64,000 nt of DNA, from assembly GCF_008931805.1 (NCBI RefSeq), contig NZ_CP044399.1, positions 868,001-932,000 on the forward strand, read 5' to 3'. Below the pieces are notes generated by a model, which was given only the letters and a program-made list of their open reading frames with translations, had not been told where the DNA came from and ran no database searches. Each line of letters starts with the position of its first letter. Position 1 is the stretch's first letter. Positions 18,097 to 28,130 of the stretch are shown here, piece by piece. A program made the position numbers and the translations under genes. The stretch is from Moritella marina ATCC 15381. Its GTDB lineage: Bacteria; Pseudomonadota; Gammaproteobacteria; Enterobacterales; Moritellaceae.

Positions 18097-21000
18097 CTAA
18101 CCAACCGCTAACTTGGCTGTTTCATGCCATAAGTAAGCAGGCATGTCATGCGCTAACTTCCAAGTAATATTCATTGGTTGACTGCCTTCTGATTTAACAA
18201 ATGTAACAGGACCGAAACTAACAAACCCCATAGTGCGACCATTTTCATCTTTAGCTTGCTCTCTAACAAACAGCAAAATGGTTTTATTGGTCTGCTGTTG
18301 TTGAATATAACCAAGGCCTTTACCTGATGTTGGTTTAGCACTGTTCTGTGTTTGCCAATGAAATAAACAAGGGCTGATTGCATAGTCATGGTACATGGTT
18401 GTTGGAGAAAATTGAGTCTCACATTTGTTCAACGTTACGAACAGCAACTCGGCATTCATATCTGCAATTTTTAATACACCTTCACGACTTGATGACTTCT
18501 TATCAAAACGACTATCACCAAACGCCACTAGAATGTGTTCTTTTGGATGACGTACGTGCATTTTTATTGGCGATGATGGCATTCTTGAGTTCTGCATATT
18601 AGGCATATCAAACTCGTTGATATCTAATCGATCAATTAATAGTGAAAGAACCTCACTTAACTCATCCTGTAAAAGTGGATGCCTTAGTGCTTGTAAACTT
18701 TGAGATAAAGAATCAAAGCCTAATGTGGGACCTGATTTATCCCAAAAATCATAATGGCACATAAGAGCAAATAATTGGAATTGCTTGTCACTGTTATCTT
18801 TTTCGCTAAAGGTAAAGTTGTTATTACATAACTTTAATAAAAATCGAAGATAAGATACCGAGGTGCATATCAGTAATCGATTGTTGATTGCGCGATAATA
18901 GGCACTGGCTAATTCGTCTGTTAAATTTGGTTCGATGATGGAGTGACATTGTGTTACTAATCGTGACCAACCACCGAACTTACCGAGTTTTATTTTATAG
19001 ATATCTTCAACAGTAAAATTCGGATTAATGTGTAAAAAATTAGTCAGTGTTAATGGCAAACTCGTTATATGCGGATAATTATTGATTAAGTTTATTAACC
19101 TACTTTTATTGAGCGTGGCATTGCTGATATTTTTCAAAATCATCGCTTGGGTTTTTTCTTGTAACTCAATACGACAACCTATAGGTAAATGTGGGAATCC
19201 TTGCTTAATCTCTTTGTCGATAGACTGATTGGTTTTACCGACTAGCGCTCTAAACTTCTGTGTGAAGTCATATTCAGGACGTGAATTGCCAACAAAGTCG
19301 AGTATGGTGCAGCACTCTTTGTCCTCAGTAAGTCGTAAGCCTCGTCCAAGTTGTTGCAGGAAAATAGTTAAGCTTTCTGTTGGTCTTAAAAATAATAAAG
19401 TATCTAACTCAGGAATATCAACGCCTTCATTGAACATATCTACAACGAATAAAACATTGATTTGTTCTGATTTTAGGCGTTGTTGTTGTAACTCACGCTC
19501 ACCACTGTTATCACTAGTCAGCACGCCACAAGCAATACCTTTTAGAGTAAACTTCTGTGCCATAAATACGGCATGTTCCTTACTGACACAGAATGCGAGC
19601 GCTCGCATTTGACTTATATCGGTAACAATCTCGTCAAGGCTTTGTAGGATCTGCATAACTCTATGGTCATTATAGGTATATAAACGAGTTAGCTCCGCTA
19701 CGTCATAACGACCTCGTGACCAAGGAATACGAGTTAAGTCGGTATTATCATCGATCGCGAAGTATTGGAATGGACATAGGTGACGTTGATTTATCGCTTC
19801 CGGTAAGCGGATCTCTGCCGCGATGACATTGCAAAAGTCAGTTAAAATATCTTCACCATCATGGCGGTCAGGTGTTGCTGTTAGACCAAGTAAAATTTTC
19901 GGCTGGAAATGCGTTAATACACTTCTGTAACTATTGGCAGCAATATGATGAACTTCATCAATAACAATATAATCGAAGTAATCTTGGCTAAGCTGTAATG
20001 TATTTATTTGGTTATTTAGACTTTGAATCGAGACAAACAAGTGTTGGTATTTACTTGGTTTGTTATTACCAACCCAGAGTTCACCAAAAGTACTATTTTT
20101 AAGCACTCCACGATATGCGCCTTGTGCTTGCTTTAAGATCTCTTCTCGGTGCGCAATAAACATAAACTTGGCACTGGGATTCGCTTGATAAAAACGCGCA
20201 AAATCAAAAGCAGAAATAATAGTTTTACCTGTCCCAGTCGCAGCAACAACCAGATTTCGATAGCGCTGGTGTAATTCTCGTTCAACTTGTAACTTAGCTA
20301 AAATAGCTTGCTGGTGGGAATAGGGTTTAATATCGAAATAGTATTGTGTGGTACTAGAGTCAAAGTGACCTTTTGCTTCTCGTAATGCTTGGGTTAATTT
20401 ATCCCGACTTTCTGCTTTACCGTCAAATGATTCAAAATCAGGGGATTCCCAATAGGTTTCAAAGGTACTCACCGATTTATCTATAATATGGGGTATTTCT
20501 TGAGACGTTATTTTGAGGTTCCATTCTAAACCACTGGTTAACGCTGAGTGCGATAAGTTGGAGGAACCGATATAACCGGTATGGAATCCTGTATCGCGTA
20601 GGAATAAATATGACTTAGCGTGTAACCGTTCACGATTTGTATTATAGCTGAGCTTAACTTCAGTATTTGGTAGTGCGGCTAAAAACTCAATTGCTTTTGC
20701 ATCTGTCGCACCCATATAAGACGTTGTAATAACCTTTAGTTGCTTTCCACTACGAGCAAACTCTTCAAGTTCCCTTTTAAATATACGAATGCCGCTCCAC
20801 TTGATAAAAGAAACTAGCCAATAAATTTTGTCAGAAGATTTTATTTCACGCTGTAATTCATTATCAATAGATGGCTCTGCATTACTACCACTAAATAGCT
20901 CGCTTTGGCTAAGACCTGTTAATGGCATTATTGATTCAACATATTTAGGTAAATCAGCGGAAATAGGATTTTTTTTATCAAATAGGGCTGTCAGGATCCG

Positions 21001-21285
21001 GCCTTGGCTATCAAGGAGGTTGTCAGAGATTAGTTCTGGATCTTTAATATGCTTGCTCAACCAATGAATAATAGTATTGGCTAATTCGATTTGCTCAGAG
21101 ATACGGTCAGGACTTTGTGGCACTGATTCCATAACAACTTCGATTAACTTTGTAAGGAAACGTGATAACCAAGTCGTAGCTTCTCCAGTCTCGAGTTGAC
21201 GCTCGCCTACATAGAATGAATCTCGATTTAAATTTTGCTCAATTAACTGGGTGATGAGTTGTTCGTAGATTCCAGTGCTATTCAT
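18097..21285 (-). CDS. PLD nuclease-like / SF2 helicase / DUF3427 multidomain protein
   Basis: A 1062-residue protein. The N-terminal third holds a phospholipase D-like nuclease domain with one HxK motif (LHAKSYLFLRDTG near residue 222, then GSSNLS). A superfamily 2 helicase core follows: Walker A ATGTGKT near 350, DEVH near 444, LTATPDR near 470 and QQLGRGLRL near 645. The C-terminal third fits DUF3427. This architecture is widespread in restriction and phage-defence neighbourhoods, and the next genes encode a NERD protein, an MTase-HNH fusion and McrBC. It is most likely an ATP-driven nucleic acid restriction factor; the target is unknown. Confidence 0.85.
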   Translation of the reverse strand: MNSTGIYEQLITQLIEQNLNRDSFYVGERQLETGEATTWLSRFLTKLIEVVMESVPQSPDRISEQIELANTIIHWLSKHIKDPELISDNLLDSQGRILTALFDKKNPISADLPKYVESIMPLTGLSQSELFSGSNAEPSIDNELQREIKSSDKIYWLVSFIKWSGIRIFKRELEEFARSGKQLKVITTSYMGATDAKAIEFLAALPNTEVKLSYNTNRERLHAKSYLFLRDTGFHTGYIGSSNLSHSALTSGLEWNLKITSQEIPHIIDKSVSTFETYWESPDFESFDGKAESRDKLTQALREAKGHFDSSTTQYYFDIKPYSHQQAILAKLQVERELHQRYRNLVVAATGTGKTIISAFDFARFYQANPSAKFMFIAHREEILKQAQGAYRGVLKNSTFGELWVGNNKPSKYQHLFVSIQSLNNQINTLQLSQDYFDYIVIDEVHHIAANSYRSVLTHFQPKILLGLTATPDRHDGEDILTDFCNVIAAEIRLPEAINQRHLCPFQYFAIDDNTDLTRIPWSRGRYDVAELTRLYTYNDHRVMQILQSLDEIVTDISQMRALAFCVSKEHAVFMAQKFTLKGIACGVLTSDNSGERELQQQRLKSEQINVLFVVDMFNEGVDIPELDTLLFLRPTESLTIFLQQLGRGLRLTEDKECCTILDFVGNSRPEYDFTQKFRALVGKTNQSIDKEIKQGFPHLPIGCRIELQEKTQAMILKNISNATLNKSRLINLINNYPHITSLPLTLTNFLHINPNFTVEDIYKIKLGKFGGWSRLVTQCHSIIEPNLTDELASAYYRAINNRLLICTSVSYLRFLLKLCNNNFTFSEKDNSDKQFQLFALMCHYDFWDKSGPTLGFDSLSQSLQALRHPLLQDELSEVLSLLIDRLDINEFDMPNMQNSRMPSSPIKMHVRHPKEHILVAFGDSRFDKKSSSREGVLKIADMNAELLFVTLNKCETQFSPTTMYHDYAISPCLFHWQTQNSAKPTSGKGLGYIQQQQTNKTILLFVREQAKDENGRTMGFVSFGPVTFVKSEGSQPMNITWKLAHDMPAYLWHETAKLAVG

Positions 21286-21430
21286 GAAAGCCTTCTATGT
21301 AAAATCATTGCTGAAGTATATTTCACTATAATATCAGATAGTAACAAGAGAAAGTATCTAGCTTATGATATTGTGGTGATAAGTGATTTTTATGTAATTA
21401 ATGGCACTAAGCTTTCTATTAGGTGGGTAC

Positions 21431-22231
21431 ATGGACTTTTATTTTTTCGTTAATTTATTTCTTAATGCGCTATCCCAATATTGGTTTGTACTTATTTTTG
21501 TATTAGTCGTCAATCTATTCCGCCTACCTGTAGTTAAAGGTATGATCGGAGAGTGGTACGTCAATCTAAAGCTAACGCGTGCTCTTGAGCGCCAACAATA
21601 TCAATTATTCAAAAATGTCACTTTACCAACTTCCAATGGAACGACTCAAATAGACCATATTTTACTGTCCCCCTTTGGTATATTTGTTATTGAAACGAAA
21701 AATATGCAAGGTTGGATATTTGGCTCTGAACGACAGACTAAATGGACACAGCAGATCTATAAGCATAAATCATCATTTCAAAATCCCTTAAGGCAGAACT
21801 ACAAACATACTGAGACATTACGTGACCTATTGGCACTGCCGCTAGAGTCCGTACATTCGGTGGTTGTTTTTACTGCTAGAGCTAAATTTAAAACGGATAT
21901 GCCTGTCAATGTCGGCTATGTGAATGATGCAATAAGCTTTATTCAAAGTCATCAGCAAGTCTGTTTCAGTGAGCTGCAGATGATGGAACTTGCTCACCAG
22001 TTATCGGCTAAGAAATTACAAGCTGGGTTAAAGACCCATTTACAGCACGTAAAACATGTGAGAGAAATAGTCGAATATAAACAACAGAGTCATCAAATTA
22101 AAGATAAAGCAGTGGTGAAACGAATTTGTCCACGCTGTGATAGCGGATTAGTTGCAAGAAAGAACCGTAAAACGGGCGAGGATTTTATTGGCTGTAGTAG
22201 TTATCCGAAATGCAGATATATCGGAAATTGA
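21431..22231 (+). CDS. NERD nuclease-related protein with membrane anchor and topoisomerase-type zinc finger
   Basis: A 266-residue protein. One membrane helix (about residues 5-30) anchors a NERD domain (GEWYVNLKL..., QIDHILLSPFGIFVIETKNMQGWIFG), which has the acidic and ETK residues of a PD-(D/E)xK-like fold. The C-terminus is a four-cysteine zinc finger, CPRCDSGLVARK...GCSSYPKCRY, like those of topoisomerase I. The frame opens earlier, but ATG 21431 has AGGTGGG just upstream. It is divergent from the helicase gene across 145 bases. It may process DNA at the membrane; participation in the defence island is inference. Confidence 0.85.
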   Translation: MDFYFFVNLFLNALSQYWFVLIFVLVVNLFRLPVVKGMIGEWYVNLKLTRALERQQYQLFKNVTLPTSNGTTQIDHILLSPFGIFVIETKNMQGWIFGSERQTKWTQQIYKHKSSFQNPLRQNYKHTETLRDLLALPLESVHSVVVFTARAKFKTDMPVNVGYVNDAISFIQSHQQVCFSELQMMELAHQLSAKKLQAGLKTHLQHVKHVREIVEYKQQSHQIKDKAVVKRICPRCDSGLVARKNRKTGEDFIGCSSYPKCRYIGN

Positions 22232-22337
22232 ACATGTTACGTTAACAGTAAAGCGAACTACCTATATATATTTAGAATACTGATTATGCTAATCTATCTC
22301 GGTCTTCACGTGTTCAAATCTGAGGTTAAGATTAGCT

Positions 22338-24062
22338 ATGCACGCCAACTTCTATGACGCTAATGCGCAACAATTAGCAGATCAATACTTATCAAAATCC
22401 TTTGTGGAAGTACATGCCGCATGGGCTGAATTCTTACCTGCCATTTTAAATAAATCTAATGCCCGAATTCTTGATTTGGGTGCAGGGGCAGGGCGTGACA
22501 GTAAATACCTCGCAGAACAAGGCGAAGCCAACGACATCAGTATTGTCGCTGTTGAACCTGCCAAGCTATTAGCCGAAATAGGCCAGCAACAAACTCAAGG
22601 CTTGAATGTAAAGTGGGTGGAAGATTCATTACCTGCGCTAGATGTTGTTAGTCGCCAAGAAGTGAGCTTCGATTTAATCTTGCTCAGTGCTGTGTGGATG
22701 CATATACCTAAAAGCGACCGTCCTCGCGCTATTCGCAAATTAGCCAATCTCCTTAAACCCGGTGCAAAATTAGTTATTTCTCTGCGTCATGGCCCTAGTG
22801 GTGATGAACGTAAAATGCATGATGTCAGTACCGAAGAGTTAGAGTTATTGGCTAAGACTGTAGGTTTGTCTGTTGTGCTTAAAACAGAACACGATAGCGA
22901 TAAACTTGGTCGTGATACCGTGCATTGGCAAACTGTAGTATTACAGCTACCTGATGATGGTTCGGGTGCGTTCCCTTTCATTCGTCATGTGGCATTAAAT
23001 GATGGTAAGTCAGCTACACATAAACTGGCATTAATGCGGGTGTTGTTACGGATTGCAGATGGACACCCTGGCGCAGTTATTCGTCGCGAGCATACTTTGC
23101 AAGGTAGTCGAGTGATATTACCTGTCGGGCTGGTGGCGTTATATTGGTGCCATCAATACAAAGTACTTATCGACCAGCATGGTTTATACCAAACCCCAAG
23201 TAAAAGCCCGAATATGGGCTTCATGAAAGATGATGGTTGGCATAAGCTAACGCATCGCTCTGCAACTGATTATCGTATTGGTCATCTGTTTGTCGGCGAT
23301 GATGCTAAAGCATTACACCGGACGTTAACGGCAGCGGTGAGCAACATAAAAAACATGCCCTGCAAATATATAACCTTGCCTAATAGTGATGTCAGTGTAT
23401 TTGAAGTTGAAAGTAAAACAGTACGCGCCAAAGATAGCTTGTTTTTAGATATGCAGTCCTTGTCGCAATGGGGCGAGTTCTCACTACCAGAAACTGTATG
23501 GAATGCCTTTGCACGTTATGCGTGTTGGGTTGAACCTGTGCTGGTTAGTGAATGGATGAAAACCATGCAAGGTTACCAAGGTAATAAGAGCCCTGAGCAG
23601 CAACTTGCAATAGTCAGCTCATTAGATTGGTTAGAGGCCAAACGCTCTACAGAAGAGAGTCGAAAGCGTTTTGACGTATTACGACAAACACAAAGCCAGC
23701 AATGTGTTTGGTCTGGTAAAGTTTTAAAACAAGAATTTGCCATTGATCATTGCATGCCGTTCGCACGCTGGCCGAATAACGATCTGTGGAATCTGCTCCC
23801 AAGTGACAGCAAAGTTAACGGTCAGAAAAGTGATAGTCTACCAACAGCAAACAAGCTTAAAGATGCTAGATCTCGAATCACCGACTGGTGGCAGCAAGCT
23901 TGGAATGATGATCAAACTGACTCAATACGTTTCTTTGCTGAAGCTAATATAGCTTTGCCGGGGCTAACGACGAATAACACCTCAATCGATGATCTGTTCG
24001 AAGCGCTGGAATTACAGCGCGGGCGACTGAAAGAAATGCAGCAGTTAAGAGAGTGGGGTTAA
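22338..24062 (+). CDS. Fusion of class I SAM-dependent methyltransferase and HNH endonuclease
   Basis: A 574-residue protein. Residues about 40-200 form a Rossmann methyltransferase with motif I DLGAGAGRDSKYLAEQG and FDLILLSAVWMHIP. This resembles UbiE/Tam-type small-molecule enzymes, and no DPPY or NPPY motif of DNA amino-methyltransferases is present. A middle region (about 210-440) is unrecognised. The C-terminal part is an HNH nuclease: CVWSGK, catalytic-type H471 in IDHCMPFARWPNNDLWNLLP, then VNGQKSDSLP. The fusion could modify and cut nucleic acid, or sense a nucleotide. Placement between NERD and McrBC genes favours defence; function is unproven. Confidence 0.8.
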   Translation: MHANFYDANAQQLADQYLSKSFVEVHAAWAEFLPAILNKSNARILDLGAGAGRDSKYLAEQGEANDISIVAVEPAKLLAEIGQQQTQGLNVKWVEDSLPALDVVSRQEVSFDLILLSAVWMHIPKSDRPRAIRKLANLLKPGAKLVISLRHGPSGDERKMHDVSTEELELLAKTVGLSVVLKTEHDSDKLGRDTVHWQTVVLQLPDDGSGAFPFIRHVALNDGKSATHKLALMRVLLRIADGHPGAVIRREHTLQGSRVILPVGLVALYWCHQYKVLIDQHGLYQTPSKSPNMGFMKDDGWHKLTHRSATDYRIGHLFVGDDAKALHRTLTAAVSNIKNMPCKYITLPNSDVSVFEVESKTVRAKDSLFLDMQSLSQWGEFSLPETVWNAFARYACWVEPVLVSEWMKTMQGYQGNKSPEQQLAIVSSLDWLEAKRSTEESRKRFDVLRQTQSQQCVWSGKVLKQEFAIDHCMPFARWPNNDLWNLLPSDSKVNGQKSDSLPTANKLKDARSRITDWWQQAWNDDQTDSIRFFAEANIALPGLTTNNTSIDDLFEALELQRGRLKEMQQLREWG

Positions 24063-24429
24063 TAGTTTTTTTATATTGCTAGGGGCTGTTAATTTAAAAT
24101 AGCTCCTATAATGCCTTCCATTTTATTCTTCTACGGCTATTCCAACCTCAGTACGACTCAAAACATTAAATTATTTTTATTAAATATATCATTTCTATGA
24201 TTTTTTTTATAAACGAAATAGGCAAATGATCTGTAAACACTAAGATAGTGATTAAGTGTAGCTGAATTTCTTACGCATCAGTTAACCGCTAGCCAATTAC
24301 TTTTTTATAGCGAACATTATTCTTTAATGTCGTTGCCTTCTGGGTGATGTAAACAGTGTATAACCAGAACTAAAGGGATGAGGTTAGCATCTTTTTAAAT
24401 CATATTTTGTATCTTAAGGTATCCCTGTA
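24063..24429. other. Intergenic region upstream of mcrBC
   Basis: AT-rich sequence with no coding frame of note. It presumably holds the mcrBC promoter; AAGG lies 9 bases before the mcrB ATG. A weak imperfect hairpin (AGGGGCT / AGCTCCT, 24081-24112) may end the previous transcript. Confidence 0.4.
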
Positions 24430-26532
24430 ATGAATGACTTTTGTTTTTGGCTACAGTCTCAATTTGAAAAGTATAATATCGAAAACCAAGTCAGTGATGG
24501 CAAATGGGAAAAATGGAGAGACTTTGATAAACAGCTATCTATATTCGATCGTGTGGGTGATCAGGGAACTGATTTTTTAAAGACTGATTATTTACGTTTA
24601 TTAAAACGAGTTGGTGAATTAGGTGGCATTGCAGTAAATGCTAGATCGGATCCTCAAAATATTAATATTATCTTCAAAAGTAGGGAGTTGGATGATCTAG
24701 GTGCTTTATGTAAAACTCGCAGTGGATTAAAATTAGAGTTTTCAACGAGAGATAAAGTACAAAAACATGGTGTAAAAACTGTGAAAATTCAACAGTATTT
24801 ACAAGAAAAGTGTAATGAAGGTTTTGGAATTAAAGTTCAAAGTAATGGCTGGACTGAAATTAAAGAATTAAATACAGAAACATGCCATATAGCTAAGCGT
24901 GTGATCGAGTTATGGGCTGGTATTTCGATGTATGAGGAAGATATGAGTTATAAACTAGAGCACTTTGAGCTGTTGAAACGTTATGGTGGAACACCAAACA
25001 AGCGTCATGAAGATAGTGAACAAAAGCAAGCTTATGAATCACTGGTTGATGCTTACAGCATTACAGGGAAATGGGCTGAAGCGCTTCAGAAAGAAATATT
25101 TCCAGCAGGGTATATTAAAATTAGAAGAAGCCCTGTCAATCAGGGGAACTATTTTGCAGATTACAACTGGGCTAAAATTTATCCCAAACAATCTAGTCCT
25201 GAACAACTTGCTATCACGCTCGGTATCTCCTCAGATAATTTGTTTTTAAAAATTGATACAGTAAATACTGGTGGCGATTTAAGACAGCGTTATGAAACTA
25301 TTCGTGGTGAATACCAGAGTTCAGAGATAGTTAATCTACTTGCAATTGAAGATGGTTTAGCAATGTCCTTCGATGAATTGGTGGCTTGGAGTATTAATCA
25401 TTTCCCTAAGTTATATGAGCAATATATCGATGCTAGTAAACAATTAGGTCTTATTGAACCTAAGGACGAATTAATGTCAACAAGTACACTAAACCAAATT
25501 CTTTATGGTCCTCCTGGCACAGGTAAGACTTATCACTCTATTGAAGCAGCAGTTAAAGCGGCTGAGCCTAGTTTCACTTTTGAAAGTCGTAAAGAACTAA
25601 AAGTAGAATATGAACGTCTCGTTGCTGAGAATCGTATTCGCTTTGTGACTTTCCATCAAAGCTATGGCTATGAAGAGTTTGTCGAAGGTTTACGCGCCAA
25701 AACCAATGACAACGACCAAGTCAGTTACTCTGTTGAAGCTGGTGTATTTAAATCTATTTGCGAAGATGCGCATCAAAAAAAGGATGATAAATTCGTTTTG
25801 ATTATTGATGAAATCAATCGCGGTAATATCTCTAAAATATTTGGTGAATTAATTACGTTAATCGAACCATCAAAGCGTAAAGGTAGAGATGAAGAATTAG
25901 ATGTCACGTTACCACAGTCAAAAGAACTATTTTCAGTACCAAACAACCTCCACATCATAGGCACTATGAACACTGCCGACCGTTCATTGGCTATGATGGA
26001 TACCGCTTTACGCCGCCGTTTTGACTTTGTTGAAATGATGCCAAATACCGCGTTATTTAATGGTATTAACGTTAACGGTATTGATTTAGAACGCATGCTG
26101 GCAACCATGAACAAGCGCATTGAAGTGCTGTACGACCGTGAGCATACATTAGGTCATGCTTTCTTTATGCCTGTTAAAGCGCTGGTGGATAAAGACGATC
26201 AAGCTGCCGCATTTAAAGAATTACAGTCGGTATTCAAAAACAAAATCATTCCATTGCTTGAAGAGTACTTCTTTGAAGATTGGAACAAGATCCGCTTAGT
26301 ACTTGGTGATAACCAGAAAGATGAATCACTACGATTTATAACGGAAGAAACACAATCATACGGAGATATCTTTGGTTTGGATCATGGCTTAGACAGTTAT
26401 GAAACTGAAAATACCACGTACGCGTTAGCTCCGTTTGATGGTGACAATTCAGTATGGAATGCTCCTAAAGCATACATAGGTATATATCCTAAAGAGTCTG
26501 CAAAACTAACTAGTGTCGGAGAGGCTAGATAG
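24430..26532 (+). CDS. mcrB: McrB-like AAA+ GTPase of a modification-dependent restriction system
   Basis: A 700-residue protein. Residues 1-340 form an N-terminal recognition part without a recognised fold. The AAA+ motor has Walker A GPPGTGKT at about 360-367, Walker [11 protein letters not shown] near 457 and the McrB signature MNTADRS near 512-518, followed by the arginine-rich ALRRRF. McrB proteins use GTP hydrolysis to translocate on DNA containing modified bases and activate McrC. The N-terminal domain sets target specificity, and because it differs from E. coli DUF3578, the recognised modification is unknown. Its stop overlaps the mcrC start by one base. Confidence 0.88.
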   Translation: MNDFCFWLQSQFEKYNIENQVSDGKWEKWRDFDKQLSIFDRVGDQGTDFLKTDYLRLLKRVGELGGIAVNARSDPQNINIIFKSRELDDLGALCKTRSGLKLEFSTRDKVQKHGVKTVKIQQYLQEKCNEGFGIKVQSNGWTEIKELNTETCHIAKRVIELWAGISMYEEDMSYKLEHFELLKRYGGTPNKRHEDSEQKQAYESLVDAYSITGKWAEALQKEIFPAGYIKIRRSPVNQGNYFADYNWAKIYPKQSSPEQLAITLGISSDNLFLKIDTVNTGGDLRQRYETIRGEYQSSEIVNLLAIEDGLAMSFDELVAWSINHFPKLYEQYIDASKQLGLIEPKDELMSTSTLNQILYGPPGTGKTYHSIEAAVKAAEPSFTFESRKELKVEYERLVAENRIRFVTFHQSYGYEEFVEGLRAKTNDNDQVSYSVEAGVFKSICEDAHQKKDDKFVLIIDEINRGNISKIFGELITLIEPSKRKGRDEELDVTLPQSKELFSVPNNLHIIGTMNTADRSLAMMDTALRRRFDFVEMMPNTALFNGINVNGIDLERMLATMNKRIEVLYDREHTLGHAFFMPVKALVDKDDQAAAFKELQSVFKNKIIPLLEEYFFEDWNKIRLVLGDNQKDESLRFITEETQSYGDIFGLDHGLDSYETENTTYALAPFDGDNSVWNAPKAYIGIYPKESAKLTSVGEAR

Positions 26533-27902
26533 TGGTGACAAAAGTAAAACAAAACGTCACTGTTTTTGAATATAGCCATCTGGGTAAAGGTGAAAAGGCG
26601 GCGAAATCAAACCGTATAACGCAGATCTCTGAATCTGCGTTTAAATACCTTAAGCAATTGTGTCTGTGTGATGAGTCTGAAAGTCGTTTTCTTAGTCTAA
26701 AGATTATCGACAGTACCGAAGTCTTGCGTCTGAATAACTATGCCGGTGTGATCCTTACGCCCGATGGTACGCAGATTGAAGTTCTGCCCAAGATAGCTAA
26801 ACGCCTTGAAGGTGAAGTTGGTGAGGATAAAGCCCGACAGACATTATTAACCATGCTTAAAACCTTGGGATCGTTTCGCCATATCCAAACCAGCAGTGCC
26901 AATATCAGTAAATCTAAGATGCCGTTGTTAGAGGTGTTTATCACGCAGTTTTTAGACTCAGTGAATACATTGGTTAAGCGCGGTTTACGCAGTGACTATG
27001 TCAAACAACAAGACAATCTCGGATTCTTAAAAGGTAAGTTACTGGTCGGTAAACAGCTCCGCCATAACAGCATTAACAAACACAAGTTCTATGTAGAATA
27101 CGATGAATTCTTACAAGACCGTCCTGTTAATCGCTTAGTACACTCGGCGTTACAAAAAGTGGCTAAATATACTCGCTCAGCCCGTAATCAAAAACTGTTA
27201 CGGGAACTCACGTTTGTATTTGACGAAGTGCCTGTGAGTCGTAATATCAAACAGGACTTTGCGCAGGTTAAACTTGATCGTGGCATGTCGTATTATCAAA
27301 GCCCGTTAGCGTGGGCACAATTGATACTCGATGGTTTTTCACCACTGACAATGAAAGACACTAACAGCGCCTTTTCTTTATTGTTTCCCATGGAAGCAGT
27401 TTTTGAGTCTTATGTTGAAAGTATATTGAAAAAGCAGATGGCTGATGGTTTCACATTACGTGGACAGGTTAAGCAGCAATATCTCGTTACTCATAATACT
27501 AAAAATATGTTTAATCTTAAGCCTGATTTGGTTGTTTACAAAGAACAGCGTGTTCATGTTGTATTAGATACCAAATGGAAACTGATTGATGGCAGTGGTA
27601 AAGATAAATACGGTATCTCGCAAGCAGATATGTATCAAATGTTTGCTTATGGGCATAAGTACCTCGCTGGTAAAGGTAATATCGTGCTGATTTATCCGCA
27701 GCATAATGGTTTCAAAGAAGCTGTTGAGCATAGCTTTGATTTTAATGACGAGTTAAAACTGTGGGTCGTACCGTTTGTAATAGAAGAAGGACAAGAGCGA
27801 CTGCTATTACCGCAAGGCGCTAGTTTTACGTCAATGATTTCGAGCATCAATATTTTAACTACCAGAGTAAAGGAAACACATGAACATCAAATCAATCACT
27901 AG
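26532..27902 (+). CDS. mcrC: McrC-like endonuclease subunit
   Basis: A 456-residue partner of McrB. A central beta-rich region contacts McrB in the family, and the C-terminus is a PD-(D/E)xK nuclease with NLKPDLVVY and VLDTKWKLID (about residues 330-350). GTG at 26532 overlaps the last base of the mcrB TAG stop (TAGTG), giving tight translational coupling; a second GTG follows immediately. The 3' end overlaps a small zinc-ribbon gene. McrB and McrC together would cut foreign DNA carrying modified cytosines or another modification. Confidence 0.88.
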   Translation: MVTKVKQNVTVFEYSHLGKGEKAAKSNRITQISESAFKYLKQLCLCDESESRFLSLKIIDSTEVLRLNNYAGVILTPDGTQIEVLPKIAKRLEGEVGEDKARQTLLTMLKTLGSFRHIQTSSANISKSKMPLLEVFITQFLDSVNTLVKRGLRSDYVKQQDNLGFLKGKLLVGKQLRHNSINKHKFYVEYDEFLQDRPVNRLVHSALQKVAKYTRSARNQKLLRELTFVFDEVPVSRNIKQDFAQVKLDRGMSYYQSPLAWAQLILDGFSPLTMKDTNSAFSLLFPMEAVFESYVESILKKQMADGFTLRGQVKQQYLVTHNTKNMFNLKPDLVVYKEQRVHVVLDTKWKLIDGSGKDKYGISQADMYQMFAYGHKYLAGKGNIVLIYPQHNGFKEAVEHSFDFNDELKLWVVPFVIEEGQERLLLPQGASFTSMISSINILTTRVKETHEHQINH

Positions 27903-28008
27903 TCTGAATCAAGGCGATCTCTGCCCAAAGTGTGGCTTAATCATTTGTATGCCACCGAACTTAATGGCGAACTGTTTGGGTTGTGGTTACGATCTTACGA
28001 ACGACTGA
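27880..28008 (+). CDS. Small zinc-ribbon protein overlapping mcrC
   Basis: A 42-residue open frame starting at ATG 27880 with AAAGGA 7 bases upstream, inside the last 23 bases of mcrC in another frame. The protein has CPKCG followed by CLGCG (C15, C18, C32, C35), a compact four-cysteine zinc ribbon, ending GYDLTND. The good ribosome binding site, the overlap and the paired cysteine motifs argue that it is real. It could be a nucleic-acid or protein-binding accessory of the McrBC system; that role is inference. Confidence 0.7.
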   Translation: MNIKSITSLNQGDLCPKCGLIICMPPNLMANCLGCGYDLTND

Positions 28009-28130
28009 TTTATCCTCCCACCCATCACATAATCCCCAGTCTTTGGTATGAATAGGCTTATCAGTCTAATAATAATCTCTATAATGACCGCCGAGATTTA
28101 ACATGGATGTCATTACCTTAGGATATTTTA

